The notes: generated by a model from the sequence alone, not told the origin. Numbered from the stretch's first letter, positions 49,432 to 59,077 are shown. The stretch: 64,000 nt of DNA from Neobacillus jeddahensis (GCF_000612625.1 NZ_CCAS010000006.1:1-64000); one strand, 5' to 3'. Made by a program: numbers and translations.

Positions 49432-49950
49432 CTATTCGTCTCTACGAGTAACAGCGTACTTTTCAAACATCCGCTTTAAAGGATACCCCGCAACAATGAT
49501 AAAGATTGCATTTAAGATCATAGTTGGATATAAACGCAAACGAATAAATTTCATAAAATCGAGGCTAGTGACATGAATCAAATGGTCCATTTCATAGACA
49601 CCCACTTCTAATAAGGCAATACCAAACAGGGAAACGAGGAAGGCAATAAAGAAATTTGTTTGCATAATATTCATTATTTTCGATGCAAGGTAGGAAATAA
49701 ATGGGTAAAGGAATAGGTAAATACCAATAATTTCAATATAGACAATATCAAATAACAGACCGAAAATGGCTGCATAAATAATCCCTTGTTTCATTCCAAC
49801 AAACATCATCAGAAACAAAAGAGCAGCAAAAAGAAAGTGCGGTACGGTAATTTGATGATGTCCAAACAAGTCTGCAGGTACATATTGTACAAACAAGCTT
49901 TCTAAAAAAAATAAAAACAGAAACAAAAGAGGAAGAAGGAATTTTTTCAC
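49432..49950 (-). CDS. mreD: Rod shape-determining protein MreD
   Basis: A membrane partner of MreC and the elongasome. The 172 residues form about five or six transmembrane helices (first LLPLLFLFLFFLESLFV) with short loops and a basic end. It overlaps mreC by four bases. It matches the family mainly by hydropathy and position; sequence conservation in MreD is low. Confidence 0.93.
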   Translation of the reverse strand: MKKFLLPLLFLFLFFLESLFVQYVPADLFGHHQITVPHFLFAALLFLMMFVGMKQGIIYAAIFGLLFDIVYIEIIGIYLFLYPFISYLASKIMNIMQTNFFIAFLVSLFGIALLEVGVYEMDHLIHVTSLDFMKFIRLRLYPTMILNAIFIIVAGYPLKRMFEKYAVTRRDE

Positions 49951-50828
49951 GATCCCTCCTCCTTCCCGTCGGTTAGGTCTTTTTCATCCGCCTGAGCCAT
50001 ACTTCTTTTCGTCACCATCACTGTTTTAATATCATAGAAATCAGCGCCAGGTTTGACCAATGCTGTTTGATTTAATCCGTATTGGTCTTGCTTTACCTCG
50101 ACTACTTTTCCAATCATTAACCCTTGTGGAAAGATATCACCTAAACCTGAGGTAACGACTTTTTGCCCTTTTTCAATTTTTGCCCCTGATGGAATGGCTT
50201 TAACCATCAGTAATTTTTTCTCATCATCGTAGCCTTCTACGAGTCCATATATATCCGTTTCGCCTTGAACGACAGCTGAAATCCGATTCTTCGGATCCAT
50301 CGAGCTAAGCAGCTGGACTGTTGAACTAAATTGCGTCACACTCTTTACTTTTCCAATTAGGCCATTGGCAGTCACAACAGCCATATTTTTTTTGATACCG
50401 TTTAATTTACCTTTGTCGATAATAATCATTTCATGCCAGCGATCAGGGTTTCTTCCAATCACAGTAGCTGGAAGTGGTTCAAAATCTCGCAGGGTTTTTT
50501 CTTCACCGAGAACGTCACGCAATTCTTCATTGTCTTTTTTCAGCTCCTGAACTTGGGCTTCAAGGCTGGCAAGATTTTCGATCCGCGATTTTAATTCTTT
50601 ATTCTCTTCATATGTATTGGTTAAGTCCTGGAGATTTTCAAAAAAGCCTGCAACATAGTTGGTTGGCTTTGAAACCAGGGATTGAACCCAGCCGGACGTG
50701 TCTTTGATAAATTGTTCCGGCCAGGAAAGCTTCTCTCTCTCCCTTAAAGAAAACCCAATCAATGCCACGAGAACAATAATGCTGACAAGCAAAATAATCA
50801 GTCGTTTATTCAAAAAGAACTGTGGCAT
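49947..50828 (-). CDS. mreC: Rod shape-determining protein MreC
   Basis: A bitopic elongasome scaffold. The 293-residue protein has an N-terminal cytosolic tip and one transmembrane helix (RLIILLVSIIVLVALIGFSL), a coiled coil (about 70-110, rich in Leu, Glu and Lys) and two beta-barrel lobes (ATVIGRNPDRWHEMIIIDKG in the first; TSGLGDIFPQGLMIGKV in the second), ending in an acidic tail. mreC lies between mreB and mreD in the standard order. Confidence 0.96.
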   Translation of the reverse strand: MPQFFLNKRLIILLVSIIVLVALIGFSLREREKLSWPEQFIKDTSGWVQSLVSKPTNYVAGFFENLQDLTNTYEENKELKSRIENLASLEAQVQELKKDNEELRDVLGEEKTLRDFEPLPATVIGRNPDRWHEMIIIDKGKLNGIKKNMAVVTANGLIGKVKSVTQFSSTVQLLSSMDPKNRISAVVQGETDIYGLVEGYDDEKKLLMVKAIPSGAKIEKGQKVVTSGLGDIFPQGLMIGKVVEVKQDQYGLNQTALVKPGADFYDIKTVMVTKRSMAQADEKDLTDGKEEGS

Positions 50829-50892
50829 GATTATACACCTCTATTTTCCATAAAAATATACCATTTCGCATGGTGTTTTTAGCTTCTCTTAC

Positions 50893-51969
<1,077 letters not shown>

Positions 51970-52033
51970 TCACCTTAATTATCATGTCTATTTTCGTACT
52001 ATTTATATAGTATTTTTAAATCAATCCTAAAAA

Positions 52034-52063
52034 ATCATACCCAATATTATAGCGTAACGTCAA
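52034..52063 (-). promoter_or_regulatory. Sigma-A promoter of mreBCD
   Basis: TTGACG (52058-52063), an 18-base spacer and TATGAT (52034-52039) on the minus strand, beginning 15 bases after the radC stop. The leader would be about 110 bases. Confidence 0.7.
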
Positions 52064-52077
52064 ATAATATCCTAGTA

Positions 52078-52767
52078 TCATATATAACCTTTTTCCTTTA
52101 AGCTGACAAACTTATTTTCACCGATGATTAAATGGTCAAGCAGGTCGATGCCAATTATTTTACCACACTCGACAAGTCTCTTTGTTACTTCAATGTCTTC
52201 GCGACTAGGATCTGGGCTCCCCGAGGGATGATTATGAATCGCAATCAACGAGGCGGCAGACCGTTTTAATGCCTCACGGAAGACTTCCCTAGGATGCACA
52301 ATTGACGCGTTAAGGCTGCCGATAAAAATAGTTTGTTTATGAATGACTTGATTTTTCGTATTTAGATATAAGCAAACAAAATGTTCTTGCGTCAAAAAAC
52401 GCATATCGTTCATGACATAATTGGCCCCATCTTCAGGAGAGCGAATCACATAACGATCTGTATAGTTTAAGTTAGCAATTCTTCTGCCAATTTCAACGGC
52501 AGCCAGTATTTGAATAGCCTTCGCCGAACCAATCCCTTTTATTTCTGTCATTTCTTCTAATGTAGCTGACTTTAATAGCCTAAGCCCCTCAAAATGAGTC
52601 AACAGGCGATTAGATAATTGTAATACCGATTCATCCTTCGTTCCTGTTCGAAGCAAAATGGCAATAAGTTCATGATTCGATAAGCTTTGCGGGCCATGTT
52701 GAATAAAGCGTTCTCTGGGCCTCTCGTCTTGTGGAAAATCACGGATCATTAATGTATTAGTGGACAA
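52078..52767 (-). CDS. radC: RadC family JAB/MPN-domain protein
   Basis: A 229-residue protein with a helix-hairpin-helix part near residues 60-85 (EMTEIKGIGSAKAIQIL) and a JAMM metalloprotease-like domain whose HNHPSGSPDPSRED and preceding Glu form the zinc site. The old DNA repair role is disputed, and the real function is unclear. It lies between maf and mreB, the same as ysxA in B. subtilis. Confidence 0.94.
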   Translation of the reverse strand: MSTNTLMIRDFPQDERPRERFIQHGPQSLSNHELIAILLRTGTKDESVLQLSNRLLTHFEGLRLLKSATLEEMTEIKGIGSAKAIQILAAVEIGRRIANLNYTDRYVIRSPEDGANYVMNDMRFLTQEHFVCLYLNTKNQVIHKQTIFIGSLNASIVHPREVFREALKRSAASLIAIHNHPSGSPDPSREDIEVTKRLVECGKIIGIDLLDHLIIGENKFVSLKEKGYI

Positions 52768-52812
52768 TGTCTTACCTCCCTATTATTGTTGGGAGTCCCT
52801 TACAAGACAAAC

Positions 52813-53385
52813 CTAATACGGCAACTGGTAGCCTACCTTTTTCAATTCTCTTATCGTCCTTGCTACAGGCAGACCGACAACCGCAAAATAGTCTCCATTT
52901 ATTTTTTTGACAAGCATACTTCCAAGTTGTTGAATGCCATATGCACCAGCTTTATCAAGCGGTTCACCACTTTGCACATAGGCCTTAATTTCTTCGTCTG
53001 TTAACTCCCAAAACCAAACTTCTGTTTTTTCGTAAAATCGAGTGGATTTCGTTGGAGACAAAATCGCAACCCCTGTAAAAACTTCATGCTGTCTTCCTGA
53101 CAACCTTGTTAACATTCTAATGGCTTCTGCTTCATCTGCGGGTTTACCTAAGATTTGACCATCCGCAACCACAATAGTATCAGAGCCAATCACAAAGGCA
53201 TCTTGATTTTCTTTAAAAACAGCCCTTGCTTTACGCTCAGCCAGTTCCATGACAACATCCTCCGGAGAGAGTGATGGGTCAAAACTTTCATCAACTTCAC
53301 TGCTCGAAATCGCGAATGATAAGTGGAGATTTTCTAGAAGTTCTTTCCGCCGTGGAGAAGAAGAGGCTAAAATGAGGTTCTGCAT
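52813..53385 (-). CDS. maf: Maf nucleotide pyrophosphatase
   Basis: Hydrolyses modified nucleoside triphosphates such as dTTP, UTP and methylated pyrimidines, and affects septum formation. The 190-residue protein begins with the family signature LASSSPRRKELL and has SSEVDES, FVIGSDTIVV and the KPAD loop. It lies 45 bases upstream of radC. The 277-base gap before it holds a spoIIB terminator, and a possible promoter (TTGTTT, 17 bases, TAGGAT). Confidence 0.95.
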   Translation of the reverse strand: MQNLILASSSPRRKELLENLHLSFAISSSEVDESFDPSLSPEDVVMELAERKARAVFKENQDAFVIGSDTIVVADGQILGKPADEAEAIRMLTRLSGRQHEVFTGVAILSPTKSTRFYEKTEVWFWELTDEEIKAYVQSGEPLDKAGAYGIQQLGSMLVKKINGDYFAVVGLPVARTIRELKKVGYQLPY

Positions 53386-53599
53386 TCAATCACCTTACCT
53401 TTTTTGCATTTTGTCATTTTTGTATAGGGAGATACATATCAATCCTATCAGAAATTGTAGAAGCAAACAATTTTTTACACAAAAAATTTTTGAAGAAAGT
53501 TGTCAAATGATGCAACTCTCCTCTTAATGAAGAAATTGATATGATAACACGAATGGGGGAAAGTTTATTCTTGTGTATTTAACAGAATTATCCGACTAT

Positions 53600-53632
53600 A
53601 AAACAAAGACCCATCCATTAGTGGATAGGCCT
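53600..53632 (-). terminator. Probable terminator of spoIIB
   Basis: Arms 53610-53617 and 53622-53629 pair with one wobble; a T-rich tail follows on the minus strand. Confidence 0.65.
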
Positions 53633-53662
53633 TATTTCCCGGAAAATATCAAGTTTTGTCGT

Positions 53663-54742
53663 CTACAATGAAAAATAGATGGATAAAAAGTTTAATAGAT
53701 GCTTCTGTGCCTCCGTTAAGCTCTTGGCATCTTTTGATTTTTGATACTCTGCTACTTTTTCGTCTGCACTGGTGAGCTCTGCTTTTATATCTTTCACTTT
53801 CTCATTTTTTATACCATCCGCTTTTAGCTTTTCATCGAAATCGGCAATGGTATTAGTCGACTCCTTTGAAATAGTGTTGGTTGTGAGCGCACTGGACGTC
53901 ACTTGAGAAAGAGTTTGATAGATGGACGGAGCCGCTTCGATAAAGCTTTTTTCTTTATCAGTTAAACCAGAAACCTTCTTTTCATCAAGTAAGAGCGGCT
54001 TGGGAAATAGCTCGGTTACCCCCTGCTCTTTATAGTGGTTACCCAGTGATTTTGCCGTTTCGATTGAATCAGCAACTCCCAAGAATAAGTTGTATTGCTT
54101 TTCATCCATTTTTATTAATTGAGCTGGAACCCCTTTTGAAGTGATTTGAGTCGATGTTTCGTTCGCCCCTTCTTCCGAAGAAAAAACCCCACCTTGGATC
54201 ACATAGACTGTTAATTGAGCAAGCGAAGCTGTGGCCTTATTACCACTGACAGCTTTTCCGTCTGATTCCCCTTGTTCCTCTACAACGGTTGGTTGAGTTA
54301 CCTCTTTATCGGAAGGTCCACTTATCAGTAATTTTAACAAAGTAACACCAATTGTAGTCCCAATCAAGATGGCGAACGCAGCGGCAATAAGGATTGATCC
54401 TAATGGCCGTCCTGTCTTTTTCTTTGTGTTTGTTGAAAAGGAAGTAATTTTAGGTAGGGCACTTTTTTTGGGTTTAGTATAGCTCGCTTTGATTATTTCC
54501 TCTATGTCATCATCCGATGATTCCGGTATCATCCAGTCAAAGCTTTCATCACCGACAGGATCCTTAGCGGCTGCTGCTTCTTCGAAACCAGCTGAATCAA
54601 GCTTAGAATGATCTATTTTTATTACTCTTGTCTTTGGATCACGATTATCCTCTGGCTTCGTTTTAGCCAGCTCTTCTGGAAATATGTTTTCTTCTCCATT
54701 TAGTTTTATTTTGATGGTATTGCCTTTATTAGGCTTGTCCAC
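53663..54742 (-). CDS. spoIIB: Stage II sporulation protein B, SPOR domain
   Basis: SpoIIB goes to the sporulation septum and helps the engulfment machinery (SpoIID, M, P) thin the septal wall. This protein of about 359 residues has a short N-terminal segment with KIKLNGEENIFPEE, an acidic cytosolic part, one transmembrane helix (about residues 115-137) and a SPOR domain (about 180-250, YVIQGGVFSSEEGANE). I prefer the GTG at 54742, nine bases after GAGAGGAG; the ATG at 54784 has no clear site. It lies between maf and prepilin peptidase genes in B. subtilis too, which supports the name. Confidence 0.88.
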   Translation of the reverse strand: MDKPNKGNTIKIKLNGEENIFPEELAKTKPEDNRDPKTRVIKIDHSKLDSAGFEEAAAAKDPVGDESFDWMIPESSDDDIEEIIKASYTKPKKSALPKITSFSTNTKKKTGRPLGSILIAAAFAILIGTTIGVTLLKLLISGPSDKEVTQPTVVEEQGESDGKAVSGNKATASLAQLTVYVIQGGVFSSEEGANETSTQITSKGVPAQLIKMDEKQYNLFLGVADSIETAKSLGNHYKEQGVTELFPKPLLLDEKKVSGLTDKEKSFIEAAPSIYQTLSQVTSSALTTNTISKESTNTIADFDEKLKADGIKNEKVKDIKAELTSADEKVAEYQKSKDAKSLTEAQKHLLNFLSIYFSL

Positions 54743-54795
54743 TAATTCGTACTCCTCTCTCTTCCGATAGGTAAGTGGTTTCATCCTATCATAAA

Positions 54796-54834
54796 GAAAA
54801 AAAAAAATAACAAGACTTTTGTCGTCTTGTTATC
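54796..54834 (-). terminator. Terminator of the type IV pilus operon
   Basis: Perfect 10-bp arms (54807-54816 and 54824-54833) followed by an unusually long T run (more than ten) on the minus strand. It ends about 50 bases before the spoIIB GTG. Confidence 0.9.
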
Positions 54835-54884
54835 GTAGACTTTCGCCAAATTTTTCATATAGAAGTCAAATAGCCACGGTGATA

Positions 54885-55385
54885 TTATTCATTGTCGCTA
54901 ATTAGCTCAGGTGATAAATTTACAAATGGAATAGGAGTATTGGCTCCACCATTTGAACATAAATTCCGTTCTTCCCCGACCAGACAAACAGCTGTAATCT
55001 TTTCGTCAGTGATCGTGACAAACGTATCCGCTGATGCTTTCAAGTACTTCTTAGTGTCAGGATCTATAAATTCATCAAGATAATCGGAATCATATAAGTC
55101 TTTATAGGTAATGACGCTAGGGGGAACTTTTCCATTGATGATTTCTTCTTTTAGATATAAATTAGCTGCATCCTTTAATGCAAAGGCATTCCCAACAAAG
55201 GCACGGTCTTTTGAATCTTGAATGACTCGTGAAATTGAGATGACCGCAATCGTGGAAACAATCCCCAATATAGCAATCACAGCTAGTAATTCAATCAGTG
55301 TTAATCCGGCCTGATTTAGTTTTTTGGAATTGATCCATTTCCATTGCATACGTTTAAGGGGTGCTATTTTCATCATTTTCGCCAT
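54885..55385 (-). CDS. Type IV prepilin-like protein (minor pilin candidate)
   Basis: A 166-residue prepilin with a long, basic leader, the cleavage and methylation site NQAG/LTLIELL and a hydrophobic helix (LLAVIAILGIVSTIAVISISRV), then a globular part with two cysteines (AVCLVGEERNLCSNG) that may form a disulfide near the C-terminus, as in pilin D-regions. The ATG at 55385 follows GAGGTGG by six bases and overlaps pilO by 32 bases. It is the last gene of the pilus operon. Which of the two pilins is the main subunit is inferred; the one next to pilD looks like the major subunit. Confidence 0.88.
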   Translation of the reverse strand: MAKMMKIAPLKRMQWKWINSKKLNQAGLTLIELLAVIAILGIVSTIAVISISRVIQDSKDRAFVGNAFALKDAANLYLKEEIINGKVPPSVITYKDLYDSDYLDEFIDPDTKKYLKASADTFVTITDEKITAVCLVGEERNLCSNGGANTPIPFVNLSPELISDNE

Positions 55386-56136
55386 TTCCTTCCACCTCGG
55401 AAAATTCACTTAGTGGATTCTTCTTGTTAGATACATCTGGAGTATCCAAAGGTGGGATTTCCTTCTGCAAGTCCAATAACGACGGATAATAGTATGCTGA
55501 AATCGTTACCTCAAATTTCAATGGTTCAGTGGCCTGATCAACGGAATAAATTTCTTCTCTGCCAGTAAATTTTAATTGGTCTATCTTGATAATTCTTGAT
55601 AAAGACGTCAGCTCCGTGAGAAATTTTTCCATTTCAAAGTAAGTCTTAGCTTCACCAGTAATTAAGATCGAGGTCTTTCTCATTCCGTTCGGTAACGTTA
55701 TATCCTGTTGAGATGAATTTTCCGTTTTTTCATCTGTATCAGTTTGTGTATTTTGATTATTCGTCGTCGTTGTCTCTGTAGTGGCCAGCTCATCCTCATC
55801 ACTTTCAGTTCCATTTAACTTCATATTTGTAATAACCGAATCAGATACAATCTCGGCTTTTTCAATATTTAAAAGTAATTGGTCTTGAAGTCGTTTAACA
55901 GGGACTTTTTCTTGAAGCTCCATCGTACTCTCGACAGTTTGATCACTTGCCTGCTTAAGCTTATTCCTTATTATACTCAGCTCTTGGGTTGACGTTTTTA
56001 ATTCTGATTTTTTTAGTTCTAGATTATTTTGGACTGGAACAATATAGAGGTAATAGGACCCAACAGCCAGGAGTACGATCACTACTAGGCTAAAGATCAG
56101 GATGATCAAATGTTTTCTTGATAGCTCGAGGTTCAT
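55354..56136 (-). CDS. pilO: Type IV pilus assembly protein PilO
   Basis: A bitopic inner-membrane alignment protein. The 260 residues have an N-terminal transmembrane helix (LIILIFSLVVIVLLAVGSYYLY), a coiled coil (about 38-90) and an alpha/beta ferredoxin-like domain (TYFEMEKFLTELTSLSRIIKIDQL) interrupted by a Thr/Asn/Glu-rich low-complexity loop, with another disordered acidic end. Sequence match to Gram-negative PilO is weak; hydropathy, coiled coil and the pilM-N-O order carry the call. It overlaps pilN by four bases. Confidence 0.85.
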   Translation of the reverse strand: MNLELSRKHLIILIFSLVVIVLLAVGSYYLYIVPVQNNLELKKSELKTSTQELSIIRNKLKQASDQTVESTMELQEKVPVKRLQDQLLLNIEKAEIVSDSVITNMKLNGTESDEDELATTETTTTNNQNTQTDTDEKTENSSQQDITLPNGMRKTSILITGEAKTYFEMEKFLTELTSLSRIIKIDQLKFTGREEIYSVDQATEPLKFEVTISAYYYPSLLDLQKEIPPLDTPDVSNKKNPLSEFSEVEGNGENDENSTP

Positions 56137-56786
56137 GGGGTATCCTCCCCTTCCTCGGTTTTATCCTTCTTGTTCTTTTCGGCAATTTGCTTCTTAAGCT
56201 TGGAAACATCGAGTCTTATTTCATATGTTGCTACATAACGTGGGAGGACGTCTGTTTCGGTTGGCTCGACTTCAGTCTGGGTCTCCCCACCATCCGTCGT
56301 CATCATGATATCGCTTGTTTTCGCCTCTACAATGACCGCTTCATCAACCCAGGGAATATTGAGGACTTCATGTAAGTAATAGGCGGCATAGCTTTTTGTA
56401 TCAAACTGGACTTGTTGTTTAATCTTTTGATCTTCGCCAATTTCCCAGTCTAGAATAAATCCTCTTTGTGGCAAGGCTTTCGTTAGATCACGTAATACAT
56501 AGACCATATCAAATGGTTGTTCCTTTGCCCAATTAATAGCTTGTTCAAGTTCTACTACAGATTTTGAGGATTGAAAATCTACCAGTTTCTGACGCTGCTC
56601 ATCAACGATTTTTTGGTTCTGTGCTACTTGTTTCTCGATTGTTTGGAGATCCTGTTGCTTATCGTTTAAATAGAATAAGACTGAGGCCGCAAGAATGATC
56701 AGAACTAACACAATACTTCCAACGATAACATATGAAGCAATATTCTTTTCATCCCTTTTCGGAAGAAGGTTAATATCAATAAGCAT
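56133..56786 (-). CDS. pilN: Type IV pilus assembly protein PilN
   Basis: A 217-residue bitopic protein. The start MLIDINLLPKRDEKN holds the INLLP motif by which PilN binds the groove of PilM. It is followed by a transmembrane helix (about residues 18-42), a coiled coil (LQTIEKQVAQNQKIVDEQRQ) and a ferredoxin-like domain; it ends in a Lys/Glu-rich tail. It lies two bases after pilM and overlaps pilO by four bases. Confidence 0.92.
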   Translation of the reverse strand: MLIDINLLPKRDEKNIASYVIVGSIVLVLIILAASVLFYLNDKQQDLQTIEKQVAQNQKIVDEQRQKLVDFQSSKSVVELEQAINWAKEQPFDMVYVLRDLTKALPQRGFILDWEIGEDQKIKQQVQFDTKSYAAYYLHEVLNIPWVDEAVIVEAKTSDIMMTTDGGETQTEVEPTETDVLPRYVATYEIRLDVSKLKKQIAEKNKKDKTEEGEDTP

Positions 56787-56788
56787 TG

Positions 56789-57781
56789 CTACACCTCTTT
56801 TAAACCTAACCCCACGTTTAAATAAAACTGGTGTGGTATTTGGTTTGCATCCTGACTTTCTTTGAGATCGCTTAATTTCGTAATAGGGATGGCAAACCGT
56901 TTCCTCATATGATGATATATTTCATCTAACCAAGGGTGATCACCATCTACTAACAGCTTTTGCACCTGAGCTTTTCCTTGATTCAGGGAAAATTGATAAA
57001 AATTCATGACCTTTTCTATTTCATTATAAATTTCCTCTAAAGGAAAAAGGATATCCTCACGATCACCCGAATAGCGAAAGGAAAGGACAGAGTCACTATT
57101 TAGCGAATGTTCCCATTTTCCCCGATCAATATCCATCGTTAAATGTCTCATAATGACGGGAATATTTTTTTCAAAGATACACACATTAACTGTTTGTAAA
57201 TCACATTGAATCATTATGTAATTTTCAGCTGCTTGTACTGAATCGAGTTGATTAAAACAACGATTTAAAGCCAATGATGAAATATCTGCCACAACGGGCT
57301 TTAATTTTGCTTCTTCAAATAAGTCGATATATTCTCGAACGATTGTCTCAGGAGCAGCAAATAATAGTAATTCATTTGTTTCACTATTGCCTTTATCTAG
57401 TAAGTGAAAATCAAAGACCGGATCTTCGAATGGTAAGTGGATACTGCTGCCTATCTCCATATATAAATATCCTTTTATTTCATCCACTCTTATATCCTTT
57501 GGAATCATGACCTTGCGAATTACTACAAAGGGATCAGGAACTAAAAAGCGAACCATCCGCTTTGGTATCTTCCACTCTGAAACGCATTGCTCAAGGATCG
57601 TTGACAAGGTATCAAAATCAAGAATTTTCCCTTCCTTGATTAATCCAACTGGCAAATAGTACTCACCCATTCGCTGAATGATCGAAGATTGGACGTTCTT
57701 CAATTCGACATAACGGATTGCATGGTCTTTAATTGTTATGTTAACCGTCCGGTTTTTAGCAAAATTTAGATTGAACGCCAT
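56789..57781 (-). CDS. pilM: Type IV pilus assembly ATPase-like protein PilM
   Basis: A cytoplasmic actin/FtsA-fold protein that docks on PilN. The 330-residue protein has the N-terminal beta strands of the fold (VNITIKDHAIRYVELKN), the segment FLVPDPFVVIRKVMIPKDI, and ADISSLALNRCFNQL where the phosphate loop is expected, and a C-terminal subdomain with KLLVDGDHPWLDEI. Nucleotide-binding residues look less regular than in Thermus PilM, so ATP binding is uncertain. AAGGAG precedes the ATG. Confidence 0.9.
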   Translation of the reverse strand: MAFNLNFAKNRTVNITIKDHAIRYVELKNVQSSIIQRMGEYYLPVGLIKEGKILDFDTLSTILEQCVSEWKIPKRMVRFLVPDPFVVIRKVMIPKDIRVDEIKGYLYMEIGSSIHLPFEDPVFDFHLLDKGNSETNELLLFAAPETIVREYIDLFEEAKLKPVVADISSLALNRCFNQLDSVQAAENYIMIQCDLQTVNVCIFEKNIPVIMRHLTMDIDRGKWEHSLNSDSVLSFRYSGDREDILFPLEEIYNEIEKVMNFYQFSLNQGKAQVQKLLVDGDHPWLDEIYHHMRKRFAIPITKLSDLKESQDANQIPHQFYLNVGLGLKEV

Positions 57782-57793
57782 TTGGAGTACTCC

Positions 57794-58534
57794 TTACATA
57801 AAATGAATATACCACCGAAGTAGAGGTTCGCCGAAAAAATACGCTATGATGGTCCCCAATCCAATATAGGGGCCAAAAGGCATTGGTTTTCCTTTTTTTA
57901 CTTTGCCCATCAACATGCCAATAATGCCAAAGCATGCTCCAAATAAGGTAGCTAAAAAAAAGGAAATAAGTACTAGTTTCATTCCGAGGACAAGCCCGAT
58001 TACTGCATAAAGCTTGATATCACCGCCACCCATACCGCCTTTGCTGACGAGGGCAATGACTAGCAGCAGACCAAAGCCTAGAGCTGCGCCTGCTAATGTG
58101 TCCCACCATGGATTAAGCGGGATAAAGATTCTTTCAAGTAAAATTACTGGTCCAAAGAAAAGTAATACTTTATCTGGGATGATCATGTAGTGAATGTCGG
58201 ATACGAAGATGATCACCATTAAGGAAATAATGGTCCAGGCAACGATTAACTCGTACGACCAGCCGATTACAATCGGGGCAAGCACGAATAATAAACCCGT
58301 TACTAATTCGACAATAGGATAGAAGGGCGAAATGGGCGCCTTGCAACGCCGACATTTCCCCCTTAAAAAGACATATGAAAAAACCGGAACCAAATCTATA
58401 GATGTTAAAGTATGATTACATGTTGGACAATGGGAACGCGGTTTGACAATTGATTGGTTTAATGGAACTCTTAGACCGACTACGTTGTAGAAGGAACCTA
58501 GGGTAATTCCGTAAATAAATATTAGTGAATACAT
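57794..58534 (-). CDS. pilD: Prepilin peptidase/N-methyltransferase (PilD/ComC)
   Basis: Cuts prepilin leaders and methylates the new N-terminus. The 246-residue membrane protein has the methylase-type zinc pairs CPTCNHTL and CRRCKAPIS, eight or so helices, and the two catalytic Asp residues in FVSDIHYMIIPD (about residue 110) and GMGGGDIKLYA (about residue 171). It corresponds to comC, which flanks spoIIB in B. subtilis. The ATG lies ten bases after the pilin stop but has no recognisable ribosome binding site, so translation is probably coupled or weak. Confidence 0.95.
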   Translation of the reverse strand: MYSLIFIYGITLGSFYNVVGLRVPLNQSIVKPRSHCPTCNHTLTSIDLVPVFSYVFLRGKCRRCKAPISPFYPIVELVTGLLFVLAPIVIGWSYELIVAWTIISLMVIIFVSDIHYMIIPDKVLLFFGPVILLERIFIPLNPWWDTLAGAALGFGLLLVIALVSKGGMGGGDIKLYAVIGLVLGMKLVLISFFLATLFGACFGIIGMLMGKVKKGKPMPFGPYIGLGTIIAYFFGEPLLRWYIHFM

Positions 58535-58544
58535 ATAATTAATA

Positions 58545-58973
58545 TTAATCTATTGTTACTGTAGTTGAAGTTTTAGCCTTTAGATCAGCAATACTTGCGT
58601 TAGTTATAGTAACATCTTTATTACCAGCTTTTACATCTTTATCAGTAGAAATAGTATAAGTAGCCTTCTCATCAGTTACGGTAATTGTAACTGTGTATTC
58701 TTCTATTTGTGAATCCTCAATATACGTGCCTAATTCAGTTTCATCTAATGTTCCACCTTCGGGAATTCCATTCGCTGATACGTATGTTTTTGCTGAATTT
58801 ATTATTTGCATCGCATCTGATTTAACAGCATCAACTCTCGATTTTTGAATGATACTTCCAATACTTGGAATCGCAATCGCAGCAATGATCCCTAAAATAA
58901 CGATAACGGCTAAAAGTTCAATTAATGTCAATCCTTTTTCATTCTTCAGTGCTTGTCCAATTTTTTTAATCAT
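58545..58973 (-). CDS. Type IV major pilin candidate
   Basis: A 142-residue prepilin with the short leader MIKKIGQALKNEKG, cut before LTLIELLAVIVILGIIAAIAIPSI, which includes the Glu at mature position 5. The helix is followed by a small, acidic beta-rich head without cysteines. Its length and order next to pilD, the AAAAGGAG site and a private promoter suggest it is the main subunit. It is closer to type IVa pilins than to ComGC, which has a cysteine pair. Confidence 0.92.
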   Translation of the reverse strand: MIKKIGQALKNEKGLTLIELLAVIVILGIIAAIAIPSIGSIIQKSRVDAVKSDAMQIINSAKTYVSANGIPEGGTLDETELGTYIEDSQIEEYTVTITVTDEKATYTISTDKDVKAGNKDVTITNASIADLKAKTSTTVTID

Positions 58974-59002
58974 AATCATTCTCCTTTTGTGTAGTAAGAT
59001 CT

Positions 59003-59030
59003 ATGACCTTTGTCATGTAATACTATTATA
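59003..59030 (-). promoter_or_regulatory. Candidate internal promoter and 5' hairpin of the major pilin gene
   Basis: The 98-base gap between pilC and the pilin gene is AT-rich and contains TATAAT (59025-59030 on the minus strand) with a weak -35. Just downstream, where the transcript would start, ATGAC-AAAG-GTCAT (59003-59016) forms a short hairpin. Evidence is by pattern only. Confidence 0.5.
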
Positions 59031-59077
59031 CTAGATAAAAATAATAAAAGAAATTGTAAATTTATAGGTTATTTTAT

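Noticed and set aside
50862-50880. Short hairpin between mreC and mreB as a terminator
   Set aside because: The stem is only about six pairs and the T run is broken; mreB and mreC are probably cotranscribed, though partial attenuation cannot be excluded.
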